From contig MKUE01000004.1 of the NCBI GenBank assembly GCA_001897675.1, forward strand, positions 1 through 62,595: 62,595 nucleotides of DNA, given 5' to 3'. How positions within the stretch are numbered: position 1 is the stretch's first letter; each line of letters starts with the position of its first letter. A model generated the notes under the pieces. The model ran no database searches and was not told where the DNA came from. It worked only from the letters and a program-made list of their open reading frames with translations. Of the stretch, positions 44,020 through 55,636 are shown piece after piece. A program made the position numbers and the translations under genes. The DNA is from Thiobacillus sp. 65-1059. Lineage in GTDB: Bacteria > Pseudomonadota > Gammaproteobacteria > Burkholderiales > Thiobacillaceae.

Positions 44020-47000
44020 ATGACCAGCACGCTTACCATCGATGGCAACGAAGCCGTTGCCCGGGTGGCTTACCTTGGCAACGAGGTGATCGCCATCTAC
44101 CCCATCACGCCCTCGTCCAACATGGGCGAGTGGGCGGACGAGTGGGCATCGCAGCGCAGGCCCAACCTGTGGGGCGCGGTACCGGGCGTGATCGAGATGC
44201 AGTCGGAGGGCGGTGCGGCCGGCGCGCTGCACGGCGCGCTCACCTCCGGCGCCCTGGCCACCAGCTTCACCGCCAGCCAGGGACTGCTGCTGTTCATCCC
44301 CAATCTCTACAAGCTCGCCGGCGAACTGACGCCCTGCGTGCTGCACGTGGCGGCGCGCGCGGTGGCGACGCATGCGCTGTCGATCTTCGGCGACCACTCC
44401 GATGTCATGGCCTGCCGCGCCACCGGTTGCGCCATGCTCGCCGCCAACTCGCCGCAGGAGGCGCAGGATTTTGCGCTGATCGCGCAGGCGGCCACGCTCG
44501 CCGGGCGCATTCCGCTGATCCATTTCTTCGACGGCTTCCGCACCTCGCACGAGGTGGCGAAAATTGCCGTGCTGGAGCCGGCAACGCTGCGTGCCATGAT
44601 CGACGACAGCCAGGTTGCGGCGCACCGGGCGCGCGCGCTGTCGCCGGAACATCCGGTGCTGCGCGGCACCTCGCAGAATCCGGATGTCTTCTTCCAGTCG
44701 CGCGAGCGCGCCAATCCGTTTTACGACGCTTTTCCGCAGATCGTGCAGGACGCGATGGAGCGTTTCGGCGAACTCACCGGGCGGCGTTACCGGCTGTTTG
44801 ACTACGTCGGTGCGGCCGATGCCGAGCGCGTCATCGTGCTCATGGGCTCCGGCGCCGAGACCGTGCACGAGACGGTCGAGCACCTGCTTGCGCGCGGCGA
44901 AAAGGTGGGGGTGCTGAAGGTGCGGCTGTACCGGCCGTTTTCGGCCGCGGCGCTGCTGGCCGCGCTGCCGCCCAGCGCCAAAGCCGTCGCCGTGCTCGAC
45001 CGCTGCAAGGAACCGGGCGCCGACGGCGAACCGCTGTACAAGGACGTGGTGACCGCGCTGGCGCAGGCGGCGGCGGACGGCGCGCGCGCGATGCCGCGCG
45101 TCAGCGGCGGCCGCTACGGCCTCGCCAGCAAGGAATTCACCCCCGGCATGGTCAAGGCGGTGTTCGACGAACTGTCGCTGGCCGCGCCCAAACGCCAGTT
45201 CACCGTCGGCATTCACGACGATCTCACCCACCTGTCGCTGCCGTGGGACGCGGCTTTCCGCACCGATGCCGCCCGCCAGTTGCAACATGCTGTGTTCTGG
45301 GGGCTGGGCGCGGACGGCACGGTGTCGGCCAACAAGAACTCGATCAAGATCGTGGGCGAGGCCACCGGCCTCATGGCGCAGGGCTATTTCGTCTACGACT
45401 CCAAGAAGTCCGGTGCGGTCACGGTGTCGCACCTGCGCTTCGGCCCGGCGGCCATCCGTTCCACTTATCTGGTGGAAGCGGGTATGGCCGGCTTCGTCGC
45501 CTGCCACCAGCCGGTGTTCGTCGAACGCTACGACCTGCTCGAACATGCCGCGCCGGACGGGGTGTTTTTGCTCAATACCCCGGCGCCGCCCGGTCAGGCG
45601 TGGGACGCGCTCCCTGAAAAACTGCGCATGCAGATACGCGACAAGCGCCTGCAGCTGTGGGTGATCGATGCCTATGCCGTCGCCGCCGCGGCCGGCATGG
45701 GGCGGCGCATCAACACCATCATGCAGACCTGTTTCTTCGCCATTGCCGGCGTCCTGCCGAAGGACGCCGCGATCGCCGCGATCAAGCAGGCGGTCGACAA
45801 GACCTACGGCAAGAAGAGCCGGCGCCTGGTGGAACTGAATTACCGCGCCATCGACATGACGCTGGCGGAGTTGCATCAGGTCGCCATTCCGGCAGCGGCG
45901 TCCAGCGGCGAGCAGCCCGAACCCGCTGCCGCGGCGGCAGTCGGCATTCCCGATTTCGTGCGCGACCTCACCCTGCCGATCTACCAGGGCAAAGGCGACG
46001 CCTTGCCGGTGTCGCTGCTGCCCGCGGACGGCACCTATCCGCTCGGCACCGCGCAATACGAAAAGCGCAACATCGCGCTGGAAATCCCGGTGTGGGACGC
46101 GGATCTGTGCACCCAGTGCGGCAAGTGCGTGTTCGTCTGCCCGCATACCGCCATCCGCGCGCGCGCCTTCAGCGCAGCGTCCGTTGCGGATGCGCCGCCG
46201 ACCTTCAAGCACGTTGCGGCGAAAAGCAAGGACTTCCCCGCCGGCACCCGCGTCAGCTACCAGGTCGCGGCAGAGGACTGCACCGGCTGCGGCGACTGCG
46301 TCGAGGCCTGCCCGATCCACGACAAGTCCAACGTCAGCCGGCGCGCGGTGAACATGGCGCCGATCGCGCCGCTGCGCGATCAGGAGCGCGACAACCTTGC
46401 CTACTTCCTCAGGTTGCCCGAGTTCGACCGCAGCGCGATCAAGCACGGCACCATCCCCAGCGCCATGCTGCTCGACCCGCTGTTCGAATTTTCCGGCGCC
46501 TGCGCCGGCTGCGGCGAGACGCCCTACATCCGCCTCGCCACCCAGCTGTTCGGCGACCGCATGCTGATCGCCAACGCCACCGGCTGCTCCTCGATCTACG
46601 GCGGCAACCTGCCGTCGACGCCCTACACCGTGAACGGCGCCGGACGCGGCCCGGCGTGGAGCAATTCGCTGTTCGAGGACAACGCCGAATTCGGCCTCGG
46701 CATGCGGCTGGCCGCCGACCAGCTGATGGGCTACGCGCAGCAGCTGGTGCGGGAACTGGCCGGCGAGATCGGCGGCGACCTCGCCGCCGCGCTGGTCGAT
46801 GCCGGCCAGCGCGAGGAGGCCGGCCTGGTCGAGCAGCGCGGCCGCGTCGCGGTGCTGCTGCGGAAACTGGCGGCATCGAGGCACCCGCGCGCGCAGGAAC
46901 TCGCCAGCGTCGCCGAATGGCTGATCCGCCGTTCGGTGTGGATCATCGGCGGCGACGGCTGGGCCTACGACATCGGCTACGGCGGCCTCGACCATGTGCT

Positions 47001-47598
47001 GGCGCTGCCCTACGACGTCAACATCCTGGTGCTCGACACCGAGGTCTATTCCAACACCGGCGGCCAGACTTCCAAGGCCACGCCGCTCGGCGCGGTCGCC
47101 AAGTTCGCCGCCGGCGGCAAGGCCACCGCGAAGAAAGACCTGGCCAGACTGGCGAGCAACTATGGCCACGCCTACGTCGCCACCGTGGCCTACGGCGCCA
47201 AGGACGTGCAGACCCTGCGCGTGTTCCACGAGGCCGAGTCCTATCCCGGCCCTTCGCTGATCGTCGCCTACAGCCCCTGCATCGCCCACGGCTACGACAT
47301 GCTCTACAACCAGCGCCAGCAGGACATGGCGGTGAAGAGCGGACACTGGCCGCTGTTCCGCTTCGACCCGCGGCTGGAGGCGACGGGCGGCAATCCCTTC
47401 AAGCTCGATTCCGCCGCGCCGACCCAGCCGATCAAGGCCTTCATGGAATCGGAGACCCGCTTCGCCATGCTCGCGCGCAGCCATCCCGAGGCGGCGCAGC
47501 GCTTCCTGGAACAGGCGCAGCAGGATGCCGAGCGGCGCTTCAAGGCCTATCGGGAACTGGCGCAAAAGCCTGCCGATCAATCCAAACCGGAAACCTGA
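44020..47598 (+). CDS. nifJ: Pyruvate:ferredoxin (flavodoxin) oxidoreductase
   Basis: This 1192-residue single-chain enzyme interconverts pyruvate with acetyl-CoA and CO2 using TPP and Fe-S clusters. It has the N-terminal pyruvate-binding part (YPITPSSNMGEWADEWAS), a central domain, two ferredoxin motifs CTQCGKCVFVCPHTAIRA and CTGCGDCVEACPIHDKSN, and the TPP domain with GACAGCGETPYIRL and TGCSSIYGGN. It runs next to a dihydroorotate-dehydrogenase-like gene (2-bp gap). In an autotrophic sulfur oxidiser it may serve reductive or anaplerotic carbon metabolism; the direction is not shown by sequence. Confidence 0.96.
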   Translation: MTSTLTIDGNEAVARVAYLGNEVIAIYPITPSSNMGEWADEWASQRRPNLWGAVPGVIEMQSEGGAAGALHGALTSGALATSFTASQGLLLFIPNLYKLAGELTPCVLHVAARAVATHALSIFGDHSDVMACRATGCAMLAANSPQEAQDFALIAQAATLAGRIPLIHFFDGFRTSHEVAKIAVLEPATLRAMIDDSQVAAHRARALSPEHPVLRGTSQNPDVFFQSRERANPFYDAFPQIVQDAMERFGELTGRRYRLFDYVGAADAERVIVLMGSGAETVHETVEHLLARGEKVGVLKVRLYRPFSAAALLAALPPSAKAVAVLDRCKEPGADGEPLYKDVVTALAQAAADGARAMPRVSGGRYGLASKEFTPGMVKAVFDELSLAAPKRQFTVGIHDDLTHLSLPWDAAFRTDAARQLQHAVFWGLGADGTVSANKNSIKIVGEATGLMAQGYFVYDSKKSGAVTVSHLRFGPAAIRSTYLVEAGMAGFVACHQPVFVERYDLLEHAAPDGVFLLNTPAPPGQAWDALPEKLRMQIRDKRLQLWVIDAYAVAAAAGMGRRINTIMQTCFFAIAGVLPKDAAIAAIKQAVDKTYGKKSRRLVELNYRAIDMTLAELHQVAIPAAASSGEQPEPAAAAAVGIPDFVRDLTLPIYQGKGDALPVSLLPADGTYPLGTAQYEKRNIALEIPVWDADLCTQCGKCVFVCPHTAIRARAFSAASVADAPPTFKHVAAKSKDFPAGTRVSYQVAAEDCTGCGDCVEACPIHDKSNVSRRAVNMAPIAPLRDQERDNLAYFLRLPEFDRSAIKHGTIPSAMLLDPLFEFSGACAGCGETPYIRLATQLFGDRMLIANATGCSSIYGGNLPSTPYTVNGAGRGPAWSNSLFEDNAEFGLGMRLAADQLMGYAQQLVRELAGEIGGDLAAALVDAGQREEAGLVEQRGRVAVLLRKLAASRHPRAQELASVAEWLIRRSVWIIGGDGWAYDIGYGGLDHVLALPYDVNILVLDTEVYSNTGGQTSKATPLGAVAKFAAGGKATAKKDLARLASNYGHAYVATVAYGAKDVQTLRVFHEAESYPGPSLIVAYSPCIAHGYDMLYNQRQQDMAVKSGHWPLFRFDPRLEATGGNPFKLDSAAPTQPIKAFMESETRFAMLARSHPEAAQRFLEQAQQDAERRFKAYRELAQKPADQSKPET

Positions 47599-47599
47599 C

Positions 47600-48612
<1,013 letters not shown>

Positions 48613-48616
<4 letters not shown>

Positions 48617-48960
48617 GAACTTACTTTCTTCACGAACTCCGACTTCAGGCCCATCGCGCCGATGCCGTCGATCCTGCAGTCGATGTCGTGGTCGCCTTCG
48701 GCCAGGCGGATGTTCTTCACCTTGGTCCCGACCTTCACCACCAGCGATGAACCCTTCACCTTCAGATCCTTGATCACGCTGACGGTGTCGCCGTCGCGCA
48801 GCTCGGTGCCATTGGAATCGCGCACCACGCGCGCATGCTCGGCGCTCTCCGCTGCAGCTGCTTGCGGCCATTCATGCGCGCATTCCGGGCAGACATATCG
48901 GTCGCCGTCCTCGTAGGTGAATTCCGAGCCGCATTTCGGGCAGGGGGGCAAGTCGCTCAT
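48613..48960 (-). CDS. yjdM: PhnA-type zinc-ribbon protein (YjdM)
   Basis: The 115-residue protein has an N-terminal zinc ribbon ([25 protein letters not shown]) followed by the PhnA/YjdM domain ([27 protein letters not shown]). The molecular role of this family is unclear despite an old association with phosphonate use. It stands alone on the minus strand. Confidence 0.9.
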
Positions 48961-49010
48961 GTCGTTTCCTGTTTCGATTGATAGTCCGTTTTCCCGGCGG
49001 GTGGTTGGCC

Positions 49011-49676
49011 TTAGCGCCCCTCGCCGCGCCCCCCCGGCGCCACCCGGTGCTCCACCGCGAACACCGCCGCCTCCACCCGCGACGACAGGTTGAGCTTGGC
49101 GAGAATATGCCGCACGTGGAGCTTGACGGTGTCGTGGCTGATGTCGAGGGTGCGGGCGATGGCCTTGTTGGACTCGCCGCGCGCCAGGTGGGTGAGGATT
49201 TCGCGTTCGCGCGGGGTCAGCGCGTCGAGCAGAGAGCCGGCGTCCTGGCCTTTCTGGTCGTACAGCTTGACGAGCTTGGCGGTCATCGCCGGAGCGACCA
49301 CGGTCTCGCCGCGCTGGGCGCGCAGGATGGCGTCGACCACTTCGTCGGGTTCCATGCTTTTCAGCAGATAGCCGTTGGCGCCGGCGCGCAGGGCGCGTGC
49401 GAGATCGTCTTCGGCTTCGGAGAGGGTGAGGATGAGGATGGGCAGGGCGAAGCCGTCGCCACGCAGTTGCTGCATCAGGGTGATGCCGTCGGTGCCGGGC
49501 ATGTTGAGATCGACGATGAGCACGTCGGGGCGGTGCGCTTTCAGCAGCATGGCGACGTCGTCGGGGTTGCCGGTAAAGGCGGTGACCTCGATGCTGCCGC
49601 TCTGTTCGAGCAGTTCGGCCAGACCCTTGCGGAACAGGGTGTGGTCGTCGACGAGAATGATGCGGGTGAGGCTCAT
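49011..49676 (-). CDS. NarL/FixJ-type response regulator
   Basis: The 221-residue protein has a receiver domain with Asp56 ([10 protein letters not shown]), and a LuxR-type helix-turn-helix ([39 protein letters not shown]). It is coupled by an ATGA overlap to the sensor kinase upstream in transcription. The helix-turn-helix is like NarL; the target genes are unknown. Its C-terminal tail ([14 protein letters not shown]) is glycine/arginine rich. Confidence 0.92.
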   Translation of the reverse strand: MSLTRIILVDDHTLFRKGLAELLEQSGSIEVTAFTGNPDDVAMLLKAHRPDVLIVDLNMPGTDGITLMQQLRGDGFALPILILTLSEAEDDLARALRAGANGYLLKSMEPDEVVDAILRAQRGETVVAPAMTAKLVKLYDQKGQDAGSLLDALTPREREILTHLARGESNKAIARTLDISHDTVKLHVRHILAKLNLSSRVEAAVFAVEHRVAPGGRGEGR

Positions 49677-50890
49677 GCGGGATGCTCGCTGTGTTGGTGG
49701 GACGCGGCGCGCTGGGGAAAGACCAGACGGATCACGGTGCCGCCGGCGGGGCGGGATTCCACGGTGAGCTTGCCGTTCAGCTTGGCGGCGCGTTCGCGCA
49801 TGATGGTCAGCCCGAAGCTCTTGCCGAGGGTGGAAGACTCGTCGTTTTTCTTCTGCACGCCGACGCCGTCGTCGGCGACGTTGACGATGTACTGGCCGTT
49901 TTCCAGGTCGAAGGTGATGACGACGTGGCGCGCGCGCGCGTGCTTGGCGATGTTGTAGAGCGACTCCTGGATGATGTGGAAGACCTGGATTTCCTCGTCG
50001 GGCGTGAGCGAGACGTCCTGCACCAGGTTGAGGAAATCGACGTCGGCATTGGCCTTCTTGCGGAAGCTCTTGGCGAGTTCCTGGATCGCCGGCACCAGCC
50101 CGCGCGGATTGATGCGGTCGCGATACTGGGTGATGAGATCGCGCAGGTCGGCATAGGCGAGATCGACCGCCTCCTCGACGTCGCCCAGGTAGCGGCTGGC
50201 CTTGGAGTAGTCCTCGTGGCGCATCGCGTCGCTCAAAACGGTGAGCCGCATCTTGGCGTAGGCCAGCGTCTGCGCCAGCGAGTCGTGGATCTGGTTGGCC
50301 AGCATCTGGCGTTCGTTCATCAGCGAGATGCGCATGTTCTCGCGCGTCAGCCGCGCGTTTTCCAGCGCGATGCCGAGGTGTTCGCTGATCGAGCGGAACA
50401 GCAGGCGTACGTCCTCGGGGACGCTGTGGCCCTCGTCCAGAAACAGGTTGTAGACGCCCATGACCTGGTTCTTGTGCATCAGCGGCACCGCCACCACGGT
50501 GTTGCAGGTGTCGCTGAAATAGGTGTCGTTGGCCTGGCGCTTGCAGAAGGCGACGTTGTTCCAGCTGCTCACCGTCACCTCGCGCGCGGCCTTGCCGCAC
50601 ACGCCGCAATCGACGCTGACAATGCTCTCGTGTTCGACCAGTTCCGGCGGCAGGCCGACCGAGCCGATCAGGCGCAGATGCGTGCGGTCGTCGGTGATGA
50701 CGCGCACCGCGCCCGCCTGCGCGCCGGCCAGGCGGATCATGGTCGACAGGAAGCGCCCCAGCAGCTGTTCGACGTTGGCGTCGCTGGACAGGCTGGTGGT
50801 GATTTCCGACAGCACCCGCAGAGCCGGGATGCTGACGTTGTCCGGGTCGGTGGAGGCGTGGTGCTGGATCAGGGGATGAATGTCTTTCAT
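49673..50890 (-). CDS. NarX-like sensor histidine kinase with a cysteine-rich GAF domain
   Basis: The 405-residue protein has no membrane helix. A GAF domain (about 45-190) contains four cysteines in [18 protein letters not shown] and SDTCNTV, suggesting a redox or Fe-S sensor. HisKA_3 dimerisation follows with the phosphoacceptor His in [20 protein letters not shown] near residue 205, then an ATPase with VADDGVGV and [10 protein letters not shown]. It is the cytoplasmic sensor of the pair with the response regulator (ATGA overlap). The start is taken at [11 protein letters not shown]. Confidence 0.92.
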   Translation of the reverse strand: MKDIHPLIQHHASTDPDNVSIPALRVLSEITTSLSSDANVEQLLGRFLSTMIRLAGAQAGAVRVITDDRTHLRLIGSVGLPPELVEHESIVSVDCGVCGKAAREVTVSSWNNVAFCKRQANDTYFSDTCNTVVAVPLMHKNQVMGVYNLFLDEGHSVPEDVRLLFRSISEHLGIALENARLTRENMRISLMNERQMLANQIHDSLAQTLAYAKMRLTVLSDAMRHEDYSKASRYLGDVEEAVDLAYADLRDLITQYRDRINPRGLVPAIQELAKSFRKKANADVDFLNLVQDVSLTPDEEIQVFHIIQESLYNIAKHARARHVVITFDLENGQYIVNVADDGVGVQKKNDESSTLGKSFGLTIMRERAAKLNGKLTVESRPAGGTVIRLVFPQRAASHQHSEHPA

Positions 50891-50953
50891 GGCCAAGTCA
50901 GAAGAAGCAGCTTTTTAGCATATTCCGATTTGTGCGCGATCCCAAGCCCCGCG

Positions 50954-53900
50954 TCACGGCGCGTCGGCCGCTGGCGCGGGGGCGGGCGGCACCGGCACCA
51001 CCACGCTGGGCTCGAGGTCTTCCGGAAAACCGCCTTCGGCCGAAGGTTCCTTGGCGGGCGGGTCGGCCTGGCTGGTGGCGCCGTCGGGTTTGTCCTTCAG
51101 CGGCATGCGCGGGGCGATGGGCGCCGGTTCGGCGACGGGTGCGGCAGCCGCCGCCGGCTTGGGCGGCGCCGGCGGCTGCGGATACAGGTGCGGCTGCAAA
51201 GCGGGCAGCAGGGTTTTCAGGATCTGCGTGGTGAGCGAACTGGTGAAGCCGAACTGGCCGGCCTGCTCGCCCGGCACCAGCGCGGTGAGGGTGCCGAAAT
51301 AGCGGTCGCCCAGATAGAACGCGAAGGTGGCGGTACGGTTGACCACGCGCGATTCGAGCAGTTGCCCGCCCTTGCCGTAACGCTCGAAGCGGTGATCGCC
51401 GGTGCCGGTCTTGCCGCCGATGGCGAGCGGCTGGCCGGCTGCATCCTTGAGCGCGCCAGCCAGCCGCGCGGCGGTGCCGCCCTCCACCACGCGTGCCAGC
51501 GCGCGGCGCACGGTGTGCGCCACCTCGGCCGGCATCAGCCGTTCGCCGCGGGCCGGCTTGGGCGACAGGCGGGTGTCGTAAGGCGTGTCGGCCGCAAAAT
51601 GCAGGCCGACGAGGCTCGTCATCGGCGCGCGCACGCCGTCGTTGACCAGAATGCTCATCAGTTCGGCCAGCGCGGCGGGGCGGTCGCCCGAGCTGCCGAT
51701 GGCGGTGGCGTACGACGGCGTGATGTTGTCGAACGGGTAGCCCAGCCGTTTCCAGTCGTGCAGCAGGCCGTCGAAGGCCTCGACTTCGAGCAGGCTCTGG
51801 ATGCGGATGTCCTGCGCATTCTTGCGGCTGGTCTTGAACAGCCAGTTGTAGACCTCGCGGCGCACCCCGGCGCCCTGTTCATAGAGCGCCTTGAGGTCGG
51901 TCTTCGGCGCCGCGCGCAGGGTTTGCACCACCCACAGCTCCAGCGGGTGAATCTGCGTCACGTAGCCGCGGTCGGCCAGATTGTAGGCGTCGGGCGCGTG
52001 GGTTTTGTAGAGCGATTCGAGCGTCTTCCGGCTGAGGCTGGCGCTGGCAGGAACCTGCTGGTGCAGCGTGGCGACGTACGCATCGAAGCTCGCGTTCGGT
52101 TCCAGATAACGGAACACCGAGGTGAAGCGGCGCGGGTTGGCACGCACGCGGGCGTACAGGTCCTCCGCCATCTGCGCCGCCGTCCGGCCCTGGTGGCGCT
52201 GGTAGAAGCGGTGGGTGAAGACGCGGCCTTCCTTGTCGACAAAACGCATCAGATAGGTTGCGCGCATCGGGTTGCTGGCGTCGTCCAGGATGCGCGCCGC
52301 CGCCCCCGGCGAGGCGCTGGCGTAATGCCGCACGATATCGCGCATGATGCGGATGTAGACGAGGTTGACCGAGTTCTTGGTGGCCTCCCATACATCCATC
52401 ACGCGGCCATTGTCTCGGGAATCGAAGTTGGCGAAGTTGTGCAGGCCGCCGCCGGTGAAAAAGGTTTCCGGCGATGCCGAATAGGGGCGGCTCATTGCCG
52501 CGTCGAGGGTGACGGCGAGCGTCTCGCTGCGGTTCGTCAGCAGGCGCGCCGCCACCCATTGGGCCAGTATGTCGCGCTGCGGCTGGGCTTTCTGCGCGAG
52601 CACTTTCGCATCGAGCACACGGTAGTCGGCGTGCAGCCGAGCGATGATTTCCAGGTAGGTGACCAGGGTGCGCAGCTTGGCGGTGGAGCCGAGATCGAGG
52701 CGCGCCTGGCTGTTGATGTCGAACGGCTGGTTAAGATTGTCGGCCTGGATGCGCAGCACGTTGCCGGACGGCGCTTTTTCATACAGGGTGAAGCTGTAGA
52801 TCACCTGGCTCAGCGGGTCTTCCGGTTTCAGCAGGCGAAACCCGATCAGCCCCGATGCGGCGGCGGCTTCCGATTTGGCCAGACTTTGCAGGTAGCCGCT
52901 GACGATCTTCTGCGCCGGCTGGTTGATGGTGGTGTCGACCGCCAGGTCGAGCCGGTCGAGATCGTACAGGCGCTGCTCGGCGAGCAGCGCGGCGACGCGG
53001 ATGCGCTGCGCATTGGTGGCTTTCTGGTCGGCGAAACGCTGCGCCGGCGGGTCGATGCGCAGGCGCGTGCTGCGCAGCTTGACGGCCTTGGCGCGGCTGG
53101 CGAGTTCGCGCGAAATCAGATTGGCGCCGGCCAGCAGATCGAGGTGGTCGTCGGTGAGGGCGTCCAGCGCCTTGCGGTTGGCGGCGAGGTAATACGACGG
53201 GCGGCGCTCCGCCACGATCAGCGACAGTACATGCTTCAGCGCGCTGGCGTAGGCCGTGTCGCGGGCAGCCGGCTTGCTGGCCAGGATGCGGTTGATCTCG
53301 GCGAAGTCCAGTCCGTACCACGCCCACAGGCCGTCGCCGACACCGTTGACTTCGCCGAAGCGCGGCGCCGCGGCGAGCGGAACCGTGTTGAGGTAGGCCA
53401 TCACGGTTTTGCGCCGCATCGGCAGCGTGTTGGCGCCATCGAGATAGGCGCGCAGGCTGGCGGTGGCCATCTGGCGCAGCTTCTCGCTCATGCTGCCGGT
53501 CAGGCCTTCCGGAGAATGGCGGTATTTTTCGATCTGCGTCGGCAGGGTGCTGCCGCCCGGCACGTTGCGATCCGTGTCGACCAGGCTGATGCCTTTTTCC
53601 AGCAAGGCCTGGGCGAGCCGGTCCCATTCCACCGCCGGGTTGCGGGTGGGAAACTGCTCGGTCAGCAGTTCGCGGTTTTCGATATGGAGCAGGGCGTCGA
53701 CCAGCACCTTGGGGATCTCCTCGAAGCGGCGGTACACCCGCGTCGGATGCTGCCCCTGATAGAGCGGTTTGCCGTCGCTGTCGAAAAGAGTCAGGCCGGC
53801 CTGATCCTTTTCGTGATACGGCAGGAACAGGCCGAGATCGTCTGCCCGCGCCATCTGGATGCTGATCCGGGCCTGCCGGTCGATTTGCCAGCCTGCGCGG

Positions 53901-54148
53901 TCGAGCCGTGCCAGGTATTCAGGCAGCTTGTTGTAGCCGAGGCGCACGTCGTACGGCCCCTGGCCCGGGTAACGGATGCGGTCGGACGGTCCCGACCGGA
54001 TTTGCCAGGTCATTTTCTGCGCGGTCTTGGCGAGATACTTCGCTTCCAGCGCCGACGACAGCAGTTCCCAGGCGATCAGCCCGATCAGCCCGATCAGCAG
54101 CAGCAGGATGCCAAGGCCGATCAGGATGCGGCGCGGGACCTTGTGCAT
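50954..54148 (-). CDS. Divergent class A penicillin-binding protein (transglycosylase/transpeptidase)
   Basis: This 1064-residue protein has an N-terminal membrane helix (ILIGLGILLLLIGLIGLIAWEL), a GT51-like transglycosylase domain (HIENRELL, GGSTLPTQIEKY, MAYLNTVPL), and a penicillin-binding domain with LGSTAKLR (SxxK, Ser near residue 487), an ATKNSVNL SxN-like segment, and GGKTGTGDH (KTG near 913). The GT51 motifs deviate from EDxxF and TQQLAKN. The C-terminal tail of about 70 residues is Pro/Ala rich. It is coupled with hemF by a 3-bp gap only in map terms; they may share a transcript. The role is likely peptidoglycan synthesis, possibly specialised. Confidence 0.82.
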   Translation of the reverse strand: MHKVPRRILIGLGILLLLIGLIGLIAWELLSSALEAKYLAKTAQKMTWQIRSGPSDRIRYPGQGPYDVRLGYNKLPEYLARLDRAGWQIDRQARISIQMARADDLGLFLPYHEKDQAGLTLFDSDGKPLYQGQHPTRVYRRFEEIPKVLVDALLHIENRELLTEQFPTRNPAVEWDRLAQALLEKGISLVDTDRNVPGGSTLPTQIEKYRHSPEGLTGSMSEKLRQMATASLRAYLDGANTLPMRRKTVMAYLNTVPLAAAPRFGEVNGVGDGLWAWYGLDFAEINRILASKPAARDTAYASALKHVLSLIVAERRPSYYLAANRKALDALTDDHLDLLAGANLISRELASRAKAVKLRSTRLRIDPPAQRFADQKATNAQRIRVAALLAEQRLYDLDRLDLAVDTTINQPAQKIVSGYLQSLAKSEAAAASGLIGFRLLKPEDPLSQVIYSFTLYEKAPSGNVLRIQADNLNQPFDINSQARLDLGSTAKLRTLVTYLEIIARLHADYRVLDAKVLAQKAQPQRDILAQWVAARLLTNRSETLAVTLDAAMSRPYSASPETFFTGGGLHNFANFDSRDNGRVMDVWEATKNSVNLVYIRIMRDIVRHYASASPGAAARILDDASNPMRATYLMRFVDKEGRVFTHRFYQRHQGRTAAQMAEDLYARVRANPRRFTSVFRYLEPNASFDAYVATLHQQVPASASLSRKTLESLYKTHAPDAYNLADRGYVTQIHPLELWVVQTLRAAPKTDLKALYEQGAGVRREVYNWLFKTSRKNAQDIRIQSLLEVEAFDGLLHDWKRLGYPFDNITPSYATAIGSSGDRPAALAELMSILVNDGVRAPMTSLVGLHFAADTPYDTRLSPKPARGERLMPAEVAHTVRRALARVVEGGTAARLAGALKDAAGQPLAIGGKTGTGDHRFERYGKGGQLLESRVVNRTATFAFYLGDRYFGTLTALVPGEQAGQFGFTSSLTTQILKTLLPALQPHLYPQPPAPPKPAAAAAPVAEPAPIAPRMPLKDKPDGATSQADPPAKEPSAEGGFPEDLEPSVVVPVPPAPAPAADAP

Positions 54149-54151
54149 GCT

Positions 54152-55078
54152 TCAGACCCAGTCGCGCGCGCCGAGAAAGTCGGTGTAGAGCGCCGCTTCC
54201 GGCGTGCCGGGCGCGGGATGCCAGTCGTAGCGCCATTTCACGATCGGCGGCAGCGACATCAGGATCGATTCGGTGCGCCCGCCCGATTGCAGGCCGAACA
54301 GGGTGCCGCGGTCGAAAACCAGGTTGAATTCGACGTAGCGGCCGCGCCGATAGGCCTGGAAGTCGCGTTCGCGTTCGCCGTAGGGCGTGTCGCGGCGGCG
54401 CTGGAGAATCGGCAGATAGGCGGTGAGGAAGGCATCGCCCACACTTTTCGTCATGGCGAAGGCATGCTCGAAGCCGCCCTCGGAAAAGTCGTCGTAGAAC
54501 ACGCCGCCGATGCCGCGCGGCTCGTTGCGGTGCCTGAGGAAGAAATAGCGGTCGCACCATTCCTTGAAGCGGGGATGCAAGCCGGCGCCGAACGGATCGA
54601 GCGCGTCCTTGCAGGTGGCGTGGAAGTGCCGCGCGTCGTCCTCGAAGCCGTAGTAGGGTGTCAAATCCATGCCGCCGCCGAACCACCACACCGGCGCCTC
54701 GCCGTCCTTCATCGCGACGAAGCAGCGCACGTTCATGTGCACCGTCGGCGCGTAGGGGTTCTTCGGGTGCAGCACCAGCGAGACGCCCATCGCCTCCCAG
54801 CGCCGCCCGGCGAGCTCCGGCCGGTGTGCGCTCGCCGACGGCGGCAGCTGGCTGCCGAGCACGTGCGAGAAATTCACCCCGCCGCGCTCCAGCACATTGC
54901 CTTCCTCGATCAGGCGCGAGATGCCGCCGCCGCCCTCGGGGCGCTCCCAGGCGTCGGTGCGGAACGGCAGGCCGTCGGCGGCTTCCAGCGCGGCGACGAT
55001 GCGCGCCTGCAGGTCGAGCAGCCAGGTTTTGACTGCGCTTGTATTAAACGTGGCGGTGTCGAAGGCGTCGGATGGCAT
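54152..55078 (-). CDS. hemF: Oxygen-dependent coproporphyrinogen III oxidase
   Basis: HemF performs the aerobic decarboxylation of coproporphyrinogen III to protoporphyrinogen IX. The 308-residue protein has the family segments [45 protein letters not shown] and [28 protein letters not shown]. The start [11 protein letters not shown] overlaps the TsaC-like stop by one base. It lies 3 bp before the penicillin-binding gene in transcription order. Confidence 0.97.
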   Translation of the reverse strand: MPSDAFDTATFNTSAVKTWLLDLQARIVAALEAADGLPFRTDAWERPEGGGGISRLIEEGNVLERGGVNFSHVLGSQLPPSASAHRPELAGRRWEAMGVSLVLHPKNPYAPTVHMNVRCFVAMKDGEAPVWWFGGGMDLTPYYGFEDDARHFHATCKDALDPFGAGLHPRFKEWCDRYFFLRHRNEPRGIGGVFYDDFSEGGFEHAFAMTKSVGDAFLTAYLPILQRRRDTPYGERERDFQAYRRGRYVEFNLVFDRGTLFGLQSGGRTESILMSLPPIVKWRYDWHPAPGTPEAALYTDFLGARDWV

Positions 55079-55626
55079 CAGGGTCTCAAAACGGTTCCGG
55101 TGGCAAGGTCGATCAGGGTGGAGGGACGGCGGCGCCGGCCGATGCGGCCATCGATCACGCGTACCTGCGCGCCGAATATTCTGCGGCATTCGGCTGCGCT
55201 TTTGGCGGGCGGCTTGCCGCTTTTGTTGGCGCTGGTGGAAACCAGCGCCATGCCGAGGCTGCGGCACAGCCGTGCGGCGCCGGCGTGGGCGGTGACGCGC
55301 ACCGCGATGGTGGGGCGTCCGCCGGTGAGCAGGGGGGGGCAGGCGGCGGACGCGGGCACCACCCAGGTGACGGGGCCGGGCCAGCTGCGCTGCATCCGCG
55401 CCCGGTCGGGCGCACTCAGGGGACGCACGAAGGTTCGCAGCCGCTTGAAGCGGTCGGCGATCAGCAGCAGGCCCTTGGCGGCGCTGCGGCCCTTGAGCCG
55501 GATGAGGCGCTTCAGCGCACGCGGATTGCGCGGGTCGCAGCCGAGGCCGTAGCAGGATTCGGTCGGGTAGGCGATCAGGCCGCCGCGCCGCAGGTACGCG
55601 CGCAGGTTCGTCGCCTCGCAGCTCAC
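55078..55626 (-). CDS. tsaC: L-threonylcarbamoyladenylate synthase, TsaC type
   Basis: TsaC makes threonylcarbamoyl-AMP for the universal tRNA t6A37 modification. The 182-residue YrdC-fold protein has [19 protein letters not shown], and [13 protein letters not shown]. Its length matches the short TsaC form. It is followed by hemF with a one-base overlap (TGATG) and preceded by purD after 10 bp. Confidence 0.95.
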   Translation of the reverse strand: MSCEATNLRAYLRRGGLIAYPTESCYGLGCDPRNPRALKRLIRLKGRSAAKGLLLIADRFKRLRTFVRPLSAPDRARMQRSWPGPVTWVVPASAACPPLLTGGRPTIAVRVTAHAGAARLCRSLGMALVSTSANKSGKPPAKSAAECRRIFGAQVRVIDGRIGRRRRPSTLIDLATGTVLRP

Positions 55627-55636
55627 GCCTGGCGCC

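Noticed and set aside
49682-55552. A 1956-codon open reading frame on the plus strand
   Set aside because: It is antisense to five recognisable minus-strand genes (sensor kinase, PBP, hemF, tsaC). It has no domain, is Arg/Ala/Gly rich, and is a third-position GC artefact.
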